47,746 bases of DNA from NCBI GenBank assembly GCA_006218045.1, contig VBWB01000036.1, positions 1 to 47,746 on the forward strand. Reading direction: 5' to 3'. Of the stretch, positions 16,237 to 24,275 are shown in pieces (within the stretch, counting starts at the first letter, position 1; every line of letters begins with the position of its first letter). The notes below the pieces were generated by a model. The model was not told where the DNA came from. It worked only from the letters and a program-made list of their open reading frames with translations, and did not search any database. The stretch is from Stygiobacter sp. (GTDB lineage Bacteria > Pseudomonadota > Alphaproteobacteria > Rhodospirillales > Magnetospirillaceae). A program made the translations under genes and the position numbers.

Positions 16237-18131
16237 ATGACTAACGCGTATCAACAGGCTTATGAGCGCTCGCTACAGGATTCCGAGGGATTCTGGGCTG
16301 ATGCCGCCAAGGATATTCACTGGAACAAGACCTGGGACAAGGTTCTGGATGATTCGCGCAAGCCGTTCTATCGCTGGTTCACCGGTGGCGAGGTCAACAC
16401 CTGCTACAACGCCGTCGATCGCCACGTCGAAGATGGTCGCGGCGCTCAGGCCGCCATCATCTATGACAGCCCGGTCACCGACACCGTTCGTACCATCACC
16501 TATGCCGAGCTGAAGGATCAGGTGTCCAAGTTCGCCGGCTTGCTGCGCGGTCTGGGCGTGGGCAAGGGTGATCGCGTTCTCGTCTACATGCCCATGGTCC
16601 CGGAAGCGGTGGTCGCCATGCTGGCCTGCGCCCGTCTGGGCGCGGTGCATTCGGTGGTGTTCGGCGGCTTCGCCTCGAACGAGTTGGCCACCCGCATCAA
16701 CGACGCCCAGCCCAAGGCAATCGTCTCGGCCTCGTGCGGTATCGAAACCAATCGTGTCATTCCCTATAAGCCGCTGCTGGATCATGCCATCGACCTGGCC
16801 GACCACAAGCCGGCCCATACCATCATCTTGCAGCGCCCGCAGGTGGAAGCCGCCATGACCGCCGGTCGCGACGTCGACTGGAGCGAGGCCGACAAGGCCG
16901 CCCCGGCTGAATGCGTGACCGTGGCCGCCACCGATCCGCTCTACATTCTGTACACCTCGGGCACCACCGGCCAGCCCAAGGGCGTGGTCCGCGACAATGG
17001 CGGCCACATGGTGGCAACGTCTACAACATCGAGCCGGGCCAGGTGTTCTGGGCCGCCTCCGACGTGGGCTGGGTGGTCGGGCACTCCTACATCTGCTATG
17101 CGCCCTTGCTGCACGGCGCCACTACCGTGGTCTATGAAGGCAAGCCGGTGGGCACCCCCGATGCCGGCGCCTTCTGGCGCGTCATCAGCCAGCACAAGAT
17201 CACCGCGCTGTTCACCGCGCCCACCGCCTTCCGCGCCATCAAGCGTGAAGACCCCAATGCCGAGCTTTTGAAGAAGTACGACATGAGCAGCCTGAAGGCG
17301 CTGTTCCTGGCGGGCGAGCGCTCCGACCCCGACACCATCAAATGGGCGCAGACCAATCTGAAGGTTCCGGTGGTCGATCACTGGTGGCAGACAGAAACCG
17401 GCTGGGCCATCGCCGCCAACTGCCTGGGCCTGCATGAATTCCCGGTCAAGCCCGGCTCGCCGACCAAGGCGGCCCCCGGTTGGGATTTGCAGGTGCTGGA
17501 CGAAGGCCATCATCCGTGCAAGCCCGGCCAGACCGGCTCGCTGGTGGTCAAGCTGCCGCTGCCGCCCGGCACCTTCTATACCTTATGGAATGCCGAGCAG
17601 CGTTTCTTTGAATCGTACATGGCTGAATTCCCCGGTTTCTACAAGACCGCCGATGCCGGCATGATCGACGAGGACGGCTATGTCTATGTGATGAGCCGTA
17701 CCGACGACATCATCAATGTCGCCGGCCACCGCCTGTCCACCGGTCAGATGGAAGAAGTGCTGGCCAGCCACCCCGACGTGGCCGAATGCGCCGTCATCGG
17801 TGTCGCCGACCAGTTGAAGGGCCAGTTGCCGCTGGGATTCATCTGCCTGAAGGCCGGCGTCACCAAGGCGGATGACGACGTCATCAAGGAAGTGGTCAAA
17901 CTGGTGCGCGAAGTCATCGGCCCGGTCGCCGCCTTCAAGAGCTGCACCGTGGTCAAGCGTCTGCCCAAGACCCGTTCCGGCAAGATCCTGCGCGGCACCA
18001 TGCAGAAGATCGCCGACAACCAGGATTACAAGATGCCGGCGACCATCGACGACCCTGCCATCTTGGAAGAAATCGACGAGAGCCTGCAAAGCATCGGTTA
18101 TTCCAAGGCCCGCACCGAGGCGGTGGAATAA
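16237..18131 (+). pseudogene. prpE: Propionyl-CoA synthetase (PrpE-like), frameshifted by an internal deletion
   Basis: Acyl-CoA synthetase of the PrpE/ACSS3 group, activating propionate (or acetate) with ATP. The first part (16237 to about 17015) reads from MTNAYQQAYERSL through the AMP-binding motif YTSGTTGQPKG to DNGGHMVA. The rest continues in another frame from NVYNIEPGQVFWAASD through WWQTETGW and the C-terminal PKTRSGKIL to a natural stop at 18131. Homologues have about six residues between GGHMVA and the Asn-x-Tyr that are missing here. The junction GTGGC/AACGTC therefore fits a 19-base deletion rather than a one-base slip. Without repair the first frame ends at 17271 as a 344-residue truncated protein. 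Everything else is well conserved, so the break is recent, strain-specific or an assembly error. Confidence 0.85.
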
Positions 18132-18158
18132 TCATCGGTCAGAGCATTCGAGTGGAAA

Positions 18159-18186
18159 CGGGGGGCTTCGGCCCCCCGATTTTTTT
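18159..18186 (+). terminator. Terminator after prpE
   Basis: CGGGGGGC, TTCG, GCCCCCCG then ATTTTTTT. A classic strong rho-independent terminator 27 bases after the stop. Confidence 0.92.
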
Positions 18187-18328
18187 CTGGTGAGCGAACG
18201 GGACAAAAATAGAGCGTCGAGCCTTATACCAAGGCTCTCTGATCGGGACTCACGTTCGGGATTCCCCTTTTGCCGAGAATGTGATTCACCATGGAAAACG
18301 CCGCGAGGTTTTTGGACACCAATTCTGA

Positions 18329-18344
18329 GTTTTTCCGCAGCCTG
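18329..18344 (-). repeat. Solitary end of a repeat element after uspA
   Basis: On the minus strand, CAGGCTGCGGAAAAAC directly abuts the uspA stop codon TAG. The same 16 bases directly abut the stop TAA of the PilZ receptor gene (40426 downward), where they form one end of a MITE-like element. The rest of the gap between prpE and uspA (18187-18328) holds a GAGCCTT/AAGGCTC inverted repeat and no gene; it may be the remnant of an insertion. Confidence 0.5.
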
Positions 18345-19151
18345 CTAATGGCTCATCAGTACCGGCAAGGTCATGTGCTTCAGGATATGGCGGGTGCCGG
18401 CGCCCTTGAAGAAGGGCAGGTGATAGCCGCCATGGCCGCCCATGACCAACAGGTCGCAGCCTTGGTCGAAAGTGCGCGACAGCAGCAGGTCCATGACGCC
18501 GATATCCTCGCCGGCCAGAACCTCGCGCGTCACCTTGGCGCCGTGCTGGGTCATGTGCTCGATGATGGACAGCGGCGGCAGCTTGGCGTCGGGGCTGCGC
18601 TGCTGGGCGCGGACCGAGATGATTTCCACCGTTTCCGCCGTTTCCAGTAGCGGCATGGCATCGTGCAAGGCGCGGGTGGCCTCGCGTCCGCCGTTCCAGG
18701 CGACCATGACGGTGTTGCCGATGGACGGATATTTGTCCACCGACGGCAGGATCAGCACCGGGCGGCCCGATTGCAGCACCAATTGCTCGATCAGATCCTC
18801 GGGGGCGTCCTTGCCTTCATGATGCTGGCCGACGATGACCAGATCGTGGAAGCGGGCGGCGATGGCGGTTTCAGCCAGGACGTGGCTTTGCTCGCCATGT
18901 TCCAACCGCCACCAGCGCGCGGTGATGCCGGTCTGGGCGACGACTTCATTGAACTGCTGTTCCGAGGTGGCGGCAGCCGCCTCGAAGGCTTCCGAACCAC
19001 GGCGGGCGATCACCGCCAAACCTTGGTTCTCGGCCCGGGCGAACAGGCCGGTCAGCCGACCGCCGAAGCGTTTGGCCAAGCTGGCGGCGGCTTCGATGCG
19101 TAGCGGATCGCGGTGACCGCCGTCCAGGTGAACGAGAATGTCCTTATACAT
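18345..19151 (-). CDS. Universal stress protein with two tandem Usp domains
   Basis: A 268-residue cytoplasmic protein. Domain 1 (about 1-140) starts MYKDILVHLDGG and ends VLQSGRPVLILP. Domain 2 (about 155-268) has NTVMVAWNGGREATRALHDA and the nucleotide-binding type end DLLVMGGHGG then HILKHMTLPVLMSH. The G-x2-G-x9-G-S/T-like pattern is partly kept in domain 2 (GGHGGYHLPFFKGAGTRHI), so ATP binding is possible there. The start MYKDIL at 19151 is preferred over a longer in-frame ATG at 19274 that would overlap livM. It starts 11 bases after livM stops and is thus the last gene of the transporter operon; a role in sensing the transported substrate or energy state is only inference. Confidence 0.9.
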   Translation of the reverse strand: MYKDILVHLDGGHRDPLRIEAAASLAKRFGGRLTGLFARAENQGLAVIARRGSEAFEAAAATSEQQFNEVVAQTGITARWWRLEHGEQSHVLAETAIAARFHDLVIVGQHHEGKDAPEDLIEQLVLQSGRPVLILPSVDKYPSIGNTVMVAWNGGREATRALHDAMPLLETAETVEIISVRAQQRSPDAKLPPLSIIEHMTQHGAKVTREVLAGEDIGVMDLLLSRTFDQGCDLLVMGGHGGYHLPFFKGAGTRHILKHMTLPVLMSH

Positions 19152-19162
19152 TTTTCTCTCCC

Positions 19163-20140
19163 TCAGGCCTCGATGCCGCGCTTCTTCAGGAACGGCGCGA
19201 ATACGCCGACGATGCCGGCCCGGAAGGCCAGGACGCAGACCACGAAGATGAAGCCCTGGATGATGGTCACCCACGACCCGGCGGAGGCGAAGTAGTTCTG
19301 GATGGTCACCACCAGATAGGCACCGGCGGCGGGGCCGAAAATGGTGCCGACGCCGCCCAGCAGGGTCATCAGCACCACCTCGCCCGAGGCATGCCAGTGC
19401 ACGTCGGCCAAGGATGCCAACTGGAACACCAGGCTTTTCACCGATCCGGCCATGCCCGACAGGCCGGCCGAGATGATGAAGGCGATCAGCTTGTAGCGAT
19501 GCACCTGATAGCCCAAGGAAATGGCGCGGGGCTCGTTGTCGCGGATGGCCTTCAGCACTTGACCGAAGGGCGAATGCACCACCCGGTACAGGAACAGGAC
19601 CGCCAGCACGAACACGGCCAAGACGAAATAATACATGTTCATGGTGTCGGACAGGTCGATCAGCCCGAACAGATGGCCGCGCGGCACGCCCTGGATGCCG
19701 TCCTCACCATGGGTGAAGGGGGCTTGCAAGGCGACGAAGTACATCAACTGGGCCAAGGCCAGGGTGATCATGGCGAAATAGATGCCCTGGCGGCGGATGG
19801 CCAGCCAGCCGACCACCGCACCCAGACCGGCGGCGCAGAAGGTGCCGAGCAGGATGGCGATTTCCGGCGTCAGCCCCCATTCCTTGGCCGCATGGGCGGT
19901 GATATAGGCCGACCAGCCGAAGAACATGGCGTGGCCGAAGGACAAAAGCCCGACATAGCCCAGCATCAGGTTGAAGGCGGCGGCGAACAGGGCGAAGCAC
20001 AGCCCCTTCATCAGGAACACCGGATAGACGGCGAAGGGGGCGGCCAGGGCCAGCACCAGCAGGAGGCCGACGAAGATGGTCTGGCGCGACGGCCCCGACG
20101 ACGCGGCGGCGGCGGGGGTGGTAACGGATTGCGAGGTCAT
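19163..20140 (-). CDS. livM: Branched-chain amino acid-type ABC permease LivM
   Basis: One of the two membrane subunits of a LivFGHMJ-type importer. The 325-residue protein has eight to ten hydrophobic segments. It carries the LivM pattern LGYVGLLSFGHAMFFGWSAY early, then AIRDNEPRAISLGYQVHRYKL (the cytoplasmic loop that docks on the ATPases), and SVKSLVFQLASLADVHWHAS. The N-terminus has a short Ser/Thr/Ala-rich extension before the first helix. It starts 3 bases after livH ends. The substrate class cannot be read from the permeases. Confidence 0.94.
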   Translation of the reverse strand: MTSQSVTTPAAAASSGPSRQTIFVGLLLVLALAAPFAVYPVFLMKGLCFALFAAAFNLMLGYVGLLSFGHAMFFGWSAYITAHAAKEWGLTPEIAILLGTFCAAGLGAVVGWLAIRRQGIYFAMITLALAQLMYFVALQAPFTHGEDGIQGVPRGHLFGLIDLSDTMNMYYFVLAVFVLAVLFLYRVVHSPFGQVLKAIRDNEPRAISLGYQVHRYKLIAFIISAGLSGMAGSVKSLVFQLASLADVHWHASGEVVLMTLLGGVGTIFGPAAGAYLVVTIQNYFASAGSWVTIIQGFIFVVCVLAFRAGIVGVFAPFLKKRGIEA

Positions 20141-20143
20141 GTC

Positions 20144-21031
20144 TCAGGCTCCCTTGCCGAACAGGCCGGCGGGCTTGATCAGCAGCACGATGACCATGAC
20201 CATGAAGATCACGGTGCCGGCTGCTTCCGGGTAGACAACCTTGGTCAGGCCTTCCAGAATTCCCAGCATGAAGCCGGTGACGATGGAGCCCATGATCGAG
20301 CCCATGCCGCCGATGACCACCACGGCGAACACCACGATGATCAGGTTGGACCCCATCAGCGGGTTGACCGAGTAGATGGGGGCGGCCAGCACGCCGGCAA
20401 AGGCGGCCAGGGCTACGCCGAATCCGTAGGTCAGGGTGATCATGACGGGGACGTTGATGCCGAAGGCCTGGACCAGGGCCGGGTTTTCGGTGGCGGCGCG
20501 CAAATAGGCGCCCAGCTTGGTCTTTTCGATCAACAGCCAGGTGCCGATGCACAGGACCAGCGAGGCGAACACCACCCAGGCGCGGTAGATGGGCAGGTAC
20601 ATGAAGCCCAGGTTCCAGCCGCCGGCCAGTTCCTTGGGAACGGCGTAGGGCATGCCGGAGATACCGTAAAGCTGGCGGAAGAAGCCTTCGATGATCAGCG
20701 CCAGACCAAAGGTCAGCAGCAGGCCGTACAGGTGATCGAGCTTGTAAAGCCGCGACAGCATGGTGCGTTCCAGCACGATGCCGAAGGCGGCGACGATCAC
20801 CGGGGCCAGGGCCAGGGCGACCCAGTAATTGGCGCCCAGATAGGTCAGGCCCAGCCAGGCGACGAAGGCGCCCATCATGTACTGGGCCCCGTGCGAGAAA
20901 TTGATGATGTTGAGCAGGCCGAAGATCAGCGCCAGCCCCAGGCTGAGCATGGCATAGAAGGCGCCGTTGATCAGCCCCAGCAACAGCTGGCCGAACAGGG
21001 CGGCCGTGGGAATGCCGAACAAGGTCATCAT
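20144..21031 (-). CDS. livH: Branched-chain amino acid-type ABC permease LivH
   Basis: Second membrane subunit of the same importer. The 295-residue protein has LLGLINGAFYAMLSLGLALI at the start and FGLLNIINFSHGAQYMMGAF, the most conserved LivH segment. It also has the ATPase-coupling loop RAATENPALVQAFGINV and the C-terminal VVVIGGMGSIMGSIVTGF. Length is normal. Two consecutive ATGs are present (MMTLFG); the first is given. An mRNA hairpin lies between the binding-protein gene and this one. Confidence 0.95.
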   Translation of the reverse strand: MMTLFGIPTAALFGQLLLGLINGAFYAMLSLGLALIFGLLNIINFSHGAQYMMGAFVAWLGLTYLGANYWVALALAPVIVAAFGIVLERTMLSRLYKLDHLYGLLLTFGLALIIEGFFRQLYGISGMPYAVPKELAGGWNLGFMYLPIYRAWVVFASLVLCIGTWLLIEKTKLGAYLRAATENPALVQAFGINVPVMITLTYGFGVALAAFAGVLAAPIYSVNPLMGSNLIIVVFAVVVIGGMGSIMGSIVTGFMLGILEGLTKVVYPEAAGTVIFMVMVIVLLIKPAGLFGKGA

Positions 21032-21075
21032 GGTGGCTTGGTCTCTTTTGTTTTACGGCTGATAGCGGCCGGATC

Positions 21076-21099
21076 GGGGCGCCGCCGTGGCAGCGCCCC
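21076..21099 (-). terminator. Hairpin between the binding-protein gene and livH
   Basis: GGGGCGC and GCGCCCC form a 7-bp stem with a 10-base loop just after the binding-protein stop. No T-run follows directly. Such hairpins commonly stabilise the upstream mRNA so that more binding protein than permease is made. Confidence 0.45.
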
Positions 21100-21115
21100 T
21101 TTCACGACGAAAGAC

Positions 21116-22333
21116 TTACTTCTTGACCAGGGCGCAGGTGCTTTCGGCCAGCGGCTGGTAGGCGTCATCGCCGGGGATGGTGCGGACGATGTTGTAGTAA
21201 TCCCACGGACCCTTGGACTCGGACGGCTTCTTCACCTGGGCCAGATACATGTCGTGGACCATGCGGCCATCGGCGCGGATCTTGCCGTTGACGGCGAAGC
21301 CCGAGGCATCCTTGATCGGCAAGGCGCGCATCTGGTCGGCGACCTTGATGCCGTCATCGGTCTTGGCGGCGGCCAGGGCCTTCAGGTAATGCATGACCGA
21401 CGAATAGGTGCCGGCATGAACCATGGAGGGCATCTTGCCATCCATCTTGGCCGACCAACGCTTGGACCAGGCGCGGGTCTCGTCGTCGCGGTTCCAGTAA
21501 TAGCCGGTGGTCAGCATCATGCCCTGGGCGGTTTCCAGGCCCAGCGAGTGGACGTCGGTGATGAACACCAACAGACCGGCCAGCGACTGGCCGCCCTGGG
21601 TGATGCCGAATTCCTTGGCCTGCTTGATGGCGTTGATGGTGTCGGCACCGGCATTGGCCAGACCGATGATCTGGGCGCCCGAGCTTTGCGCCTGCAACAG
21701 GAAGGACGAGAAGTCGGAATTGGGGAAGGGGTGCTTGACCGCGCCCTTGACTTCGCCGCCATTGGCCTTGACCACGCGCTCGGTCTGGGCCTGCAGGTTG
21801 TGGCCGAAGGCGTAATCGGCGGTCAGGAAGTACCAGGACTTGCCGCCGGTCTTGACCACCGCATTGGCGGTGCCGTTGGCCAGGGCGTAGGTGTCGTAGG
21901 TCCAGTGGAAGCCGGTGGGCGAGCACTTGTCGTTGGTCAGCGGGGTGGAAGCGGCACCGCTGACCAGATCGATCTTGCCCTTTTCCTTGGACACTTCGCG
22001 CACGGCGACGGCCGCCGCGGTGGTCACCAGCTCGGCAATGGCGTCGACGCCTTCGGCGTCATACCACTTGCGTGCGATGGAAGAGGCGATGTCGGCCTTG
22101 TTCTGGTGGTCGGCGGAGACGATTTCCACCGGCACGCCATTAACCTTGCCGCCGAAATCTTCCACCGCCATCTGGGCGGCGAGTATCGCGCCCTTGCCGG
22201 CCAAGTCGGAATAGGTGCCCGACAGATCGGTCAGCACACCGATCTTGATCTTGTTTTCGCTGTACTGCGCCTGCGCCTGGGCGGCGGTGAGCGCGGTCAG
22301 GGCGACGGCACCGATCAAAGCTTTCTTCAACAT
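21116..22333 (-). CDS. Periplasmic substrate-binding protein of the Liv-type ABC importer
   Basis: Captures the substrate for LivHMGF. The 405-residue precursor has a signal peptide (MLKKALIGAVALTALTAAQA, with cleavage near AQAQ). A type I periplasmic binding fold follows: KIGVLTDLSGTYSDLAGKG, then AVVKTGGKSWYFLTADYAFG and the hinge region NAGADTINAIKQAKEFGI. The pattern is that of the Peripla_BP_6 family. Members transport branched-chain amino acids, but others take urea, short amides or aromatic acids, so leucine-type specificity is not proven. It follows livF after a small hairpin and is followed by another, a layout that favours high expression. Confidence 0.92.
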   Translation of the reverse strand: MLKKALIGAVALTALTAAQAQAQYSENKIKIGVLTDLSGTYSDLAGKGAILAAQMAVEDFGGKVNGVPVEIVSADHQNKADIASSIARKWYDAEGVDAIAELVTTAAAVAVREVSKEKGKIDLVSGAASTPLTNDKCSPTGFHWTYDTYALANGTANAVVKTGGKSWYFLTADYAFGHNLQAQTERVVKANGGEVKGAVKHPFPNSDFSSFLLQAQSSGAQIIGLANAGADTINAIKQAKEFGITQGGQSLAGLLVFITDVHSLGLETAQGMMLTTGYYWNRDDETRAWSKRWSAKMDGKMPSMVHAGTYSSVMHYLKALAAAKTDDGIKVADQMRALPIKDASGFAVNGKIRADGRMVHDMYLAQVKKPSESKGPWDYYNIVRTIPGDDAYQPLAESTCALVKK

Positions 22334-22374
22334 ATGGATGTCCTCCCGTTGGATTTATTTAAGTCTTACAAAGG

Positions 22375-22387
22375 GCCCGTGACGGGC
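22375..22387 (-). terminator. Small hairpin between livF and the binding-protein gene
   Basis: GCCCG-TCA-CGGGC on the minus strand followed by CCTTTGT. A weak attenuator or processing site is possible; a GGGAGG ribosome site for the binding-protein gene follows further on. Confidence 0.35.
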
Positions 22388-22409
22388 TGTTCAGGCGCCA
22401 CTCGGGCTT

Positions 22410-23123
22410 CTAAACGCCGAGATAGCCTTTGAGTTTGCCCATGTTGGCTTGCAGCTCGGCATTGGGAATCATGTCGATGACATGGCCGTGTTCGACCACG
22501 TAATGGCGGTCGGCGACGGTGGCGGCGAAGTGGAAGTTCTGTTCCACCAGCAAGATGGTGAATCCCCGTTCCTTCAGTTTGCGGATGATGTCACCGATGT
22601 GTTGGACGATCACCGGGGCCAGACCCTCGGTCGGTTCGTCCAGCAAAAGCATGGTCGCGCCGGTGCGTAAAATGCGGGCGATGGCCAGCATCTGCTGTTC
22701 GCCGCCCGACAGCTTGGTGCCCTGGCTGTTGGCGCGTTCGGCCAGCCGCGGGAACAGGTCGTAGACCTCGGAAAGCGGCAGGCCGCCCGGCTTGACCACC
22801 GGCGGCAGCACCATGTTTTCCTTGACGTTCAAGGAGGCGAAGATGCCGCGCTCTTCCGGACACAGGGCCACGCCCAGCCGGGCGATCTTGTTGGAGTTCA
22901 TGGCGATGGTCTCGGTGCCCTCGAAGGTGACCGAGCCCTTGCGCTTGGCCACCATGCCCATGATCGAGCGCATGGTGGTGGACTTGCCGGCACCGTTGCG
23001 GCCCAAAAGCGTGACCACTTCCCCTTGATGCACATCGAACTTCATGCCGTGCAGGATGTGGGATTCGCCGTACCAGGCTTCCAGTCCGTCGACCTTCAGC
23101 AAAGCGCCGTTGTCGTTACGCAT
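22410..23123 (-). CDS. livF: Branched-chain amino acid-type ABC ATPase LivF
   Basis: One of two ATPases powering the importer. The 237-residue protein has Walker A LLGRNGAGKSTTMRSIMG, the ABC signature GTKLSGGEQQMLAIAR and Walker B TMLLLDEPTEGLAP, then LVEQNFHFAATVADR with the switch region. Length fits LivF. The start overlaps the end of livG by 8 bases, indicating coupled translation. Confidence 0.96.
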   Translation of the reverse strand: MRNDNGALLKVDGLEAWYGESHILHGMKFDVHQGEVVTLLGRNGAGKSTTMRSIMGMVAKRKGSVTFEGTETIAMNSNKIARLGVALCPEERGIFASLNVKENMVLPPVVKPGGLPLSEVYDLFPRLAERANSQGTKLSGGEQQMLAIARILRTGATMLLLDEPTEGLAPVIVQHIGDIIRKLKERGFTILLVEQNFHFAATVADRHYVVEHGHVIDMIPNAELQANMGKLKGYLGV

Positions 23124-23904
23124 GGCTACCCACTCCGTGTCCCATGTAAGCCTCGATCACTTCCGGGTTTTGCGAGATTTCGCCGTAGGGGCCTTCGGCC
23201 AGCACCTTGCCCAGTTTCAGCACCGTGATGGTGTCGGACAGGTCGGCGACCACCGACAGATTATGTTCCACCATCAAGATGGTGCGGTCCTTGGACACCC
23301 GCTTGATCAACTCGGCGGTGCGGGCCACGTCCTCGGTGCCCATGCCGGCCATGGGTTCGTCCAGCAGCAGCATTTCCGGGTCCAGCGCCAAGGTGGTGGC
23401 GATTTCCAGCGCGCGCTTACGGCCATAGGACAATTCACCGGCGGGAATGTTGCGGTATTCCTGTACGCCCACATCCACCAGCAATTCCTCCGCCCGGTCG
23501 TTCAACCGGGCCAGCGAGGCGTCCGACTTCCAGAACTGGAACGAGGTGCCGAGCTTGCGCTGCAACGCCACGCGCACGTTCTCCAGCGCGGTCAGATGGC
23601 CGAACACGGCGGAAATCTGAAAGCTGCGCACCATGCCCAACCGCGCGATGTCGGCGGGCGCGGTGTTGGTGATGTCGCGGCCGTTGAGCGTGATGGTGCC
23701 GCGCGACAGCGGCAGGAATTTGGTGATCAGGTTGAAGCAGGTGGTCTTGCCCGCCCCATTGGGACCGATCAACGCGTGAATGGTATGGCGCCGAACCTTC
23801 AGGTTGACGTCGGAAACCGCTACGAACCCTTTGAATTCCTTCGTCAGATTCTTTGTCTCGACGATGAAATCGTCACCCGTCTCGACGATGAAATCGTCAC
23901 CCAT
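23116..23904 (-). CDS. livG: Branched-chain amino acid-type ABC ATPase LivG
   Basis: First gene of the transporter operon. The 262-residue protein has Walker A ALIGPNGAGKTTCFNLIT, the signature SYGRKRALEIATTLAL (a variant ABC signature usual in LivG, here AGELSYGRKR) and Walker B MLLLDEPMAGM, then ILMVEHNLSVV. The start MGDDFIVET at 23904 has a GGGAGG ribosome site. A longer in-frame start exists at 24045 but lacks this. The first 17 residues are an exact tandem duplication, GDDFIVET twice, caused by a 24-bp DNA repeat. The usual family N-terminus corresponds to the second copy, so the first is extra. Confidence 0.95.
   Translation of the reverse strand: MGDDFIVETGDDFIVETKNLTKEFKGFVAVSDVNLKVRRHTIHALIGPNGAGKTTCFNLITKFLPLSRGTITLNGRDITNTAPADIARLGMVRSFQISAVFGHLTALENVRVALQRKLGTSFQFWKSDASLARLNDRAEELLVDVGVQEYRNIPAGELSYGRKRALEIATTLALDPEMLLLDEPMAGMGTEDVARTAELIKRVSKDRTILMVEHNLSVVADLSDTITVLKLGKVLAEGPYGEISQNPEVIEAYMGHGVGSHA
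23855..23902. repeat. 24-bp perfect tandem duplication at the livG start
   Basis: Two identical 24-bp units at 23855-23878 and 23879-23902. They encode GDDFIVET twice just after the livG start Met. The perfect identity points to a recent slippage or duplication event that kept the frame. Confidence 0.9.
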
Positions 23905-24275
23905 GCATGCCTCCCAGGGGTTACCCGCCCGTCCTTCGGCCATGGCGGTCGAGAGCGGTGGGGTTCCTGATGGGGCCATGCGGTTTTCGCAAGGCACCCA
24001 TCTACTTTTGCCGATATTAAGGGCACGGCTGCGAGCGCTTGTCAAACGAGACTTGGCAAAAACGCCGGTTTTTTTCTGCTAGAATCAGTAATGAAACTGT
24101 ACAATTCGTTACAATTGGAAATCTTTTAATAAAGATTAAGGTTAGGAAGAGTGAATTTGAAGAATAATTACATGTTCTAGTGTTGCCGTTGTGTTGTGAT
24201 GATGAAATCAAATCCTTGCTCTGGAAATCGCTTCGGGTGATAGCCATATGTTTGATGCATATGGGGAGGGGGCCC
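23905..24275. promoter_or_regulatory. AT-rich divergent control region between livG and the oxidase-like operon
   Basis: About 370 bases with no convincing gene. From about 24055 to 24260 the composition is clearly AT-richer than the surroundings, with a CAATTCGTTACAATTG near-palindrome around 24101-24117 and several TTTAATAAAG-like stretches. It must hold promoters for livG leftwards and the oxidase-like operon rightwards. I could not fix -35 and -10 boxes with confidence. Confidence 0.5.

Noticed and set aside
16036-16254. A 72-codon frame on the minus strand before the propionyl-CoA synthetase gene
   Set aside because: It overlaps the start and ribosome site of the real gene, has no recognisable features, and its composition is that of non-coding sequence.
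16237-18131. Programmed frameshifting in the propionyl-CoA synthetase gene
   Set aside because: There is no slippery sequence at the joint, and six conserved residues are missing as well. A deletion explains the data better.
24180-24275. A longer N-terminus for the oxidase-like subunit I beginning at 24180
   Set aside because: The added residues (MLPLCCDDEIKS and following) are poorly supported, with no ribosome site, in an AT-rich region that looks like a promoter.
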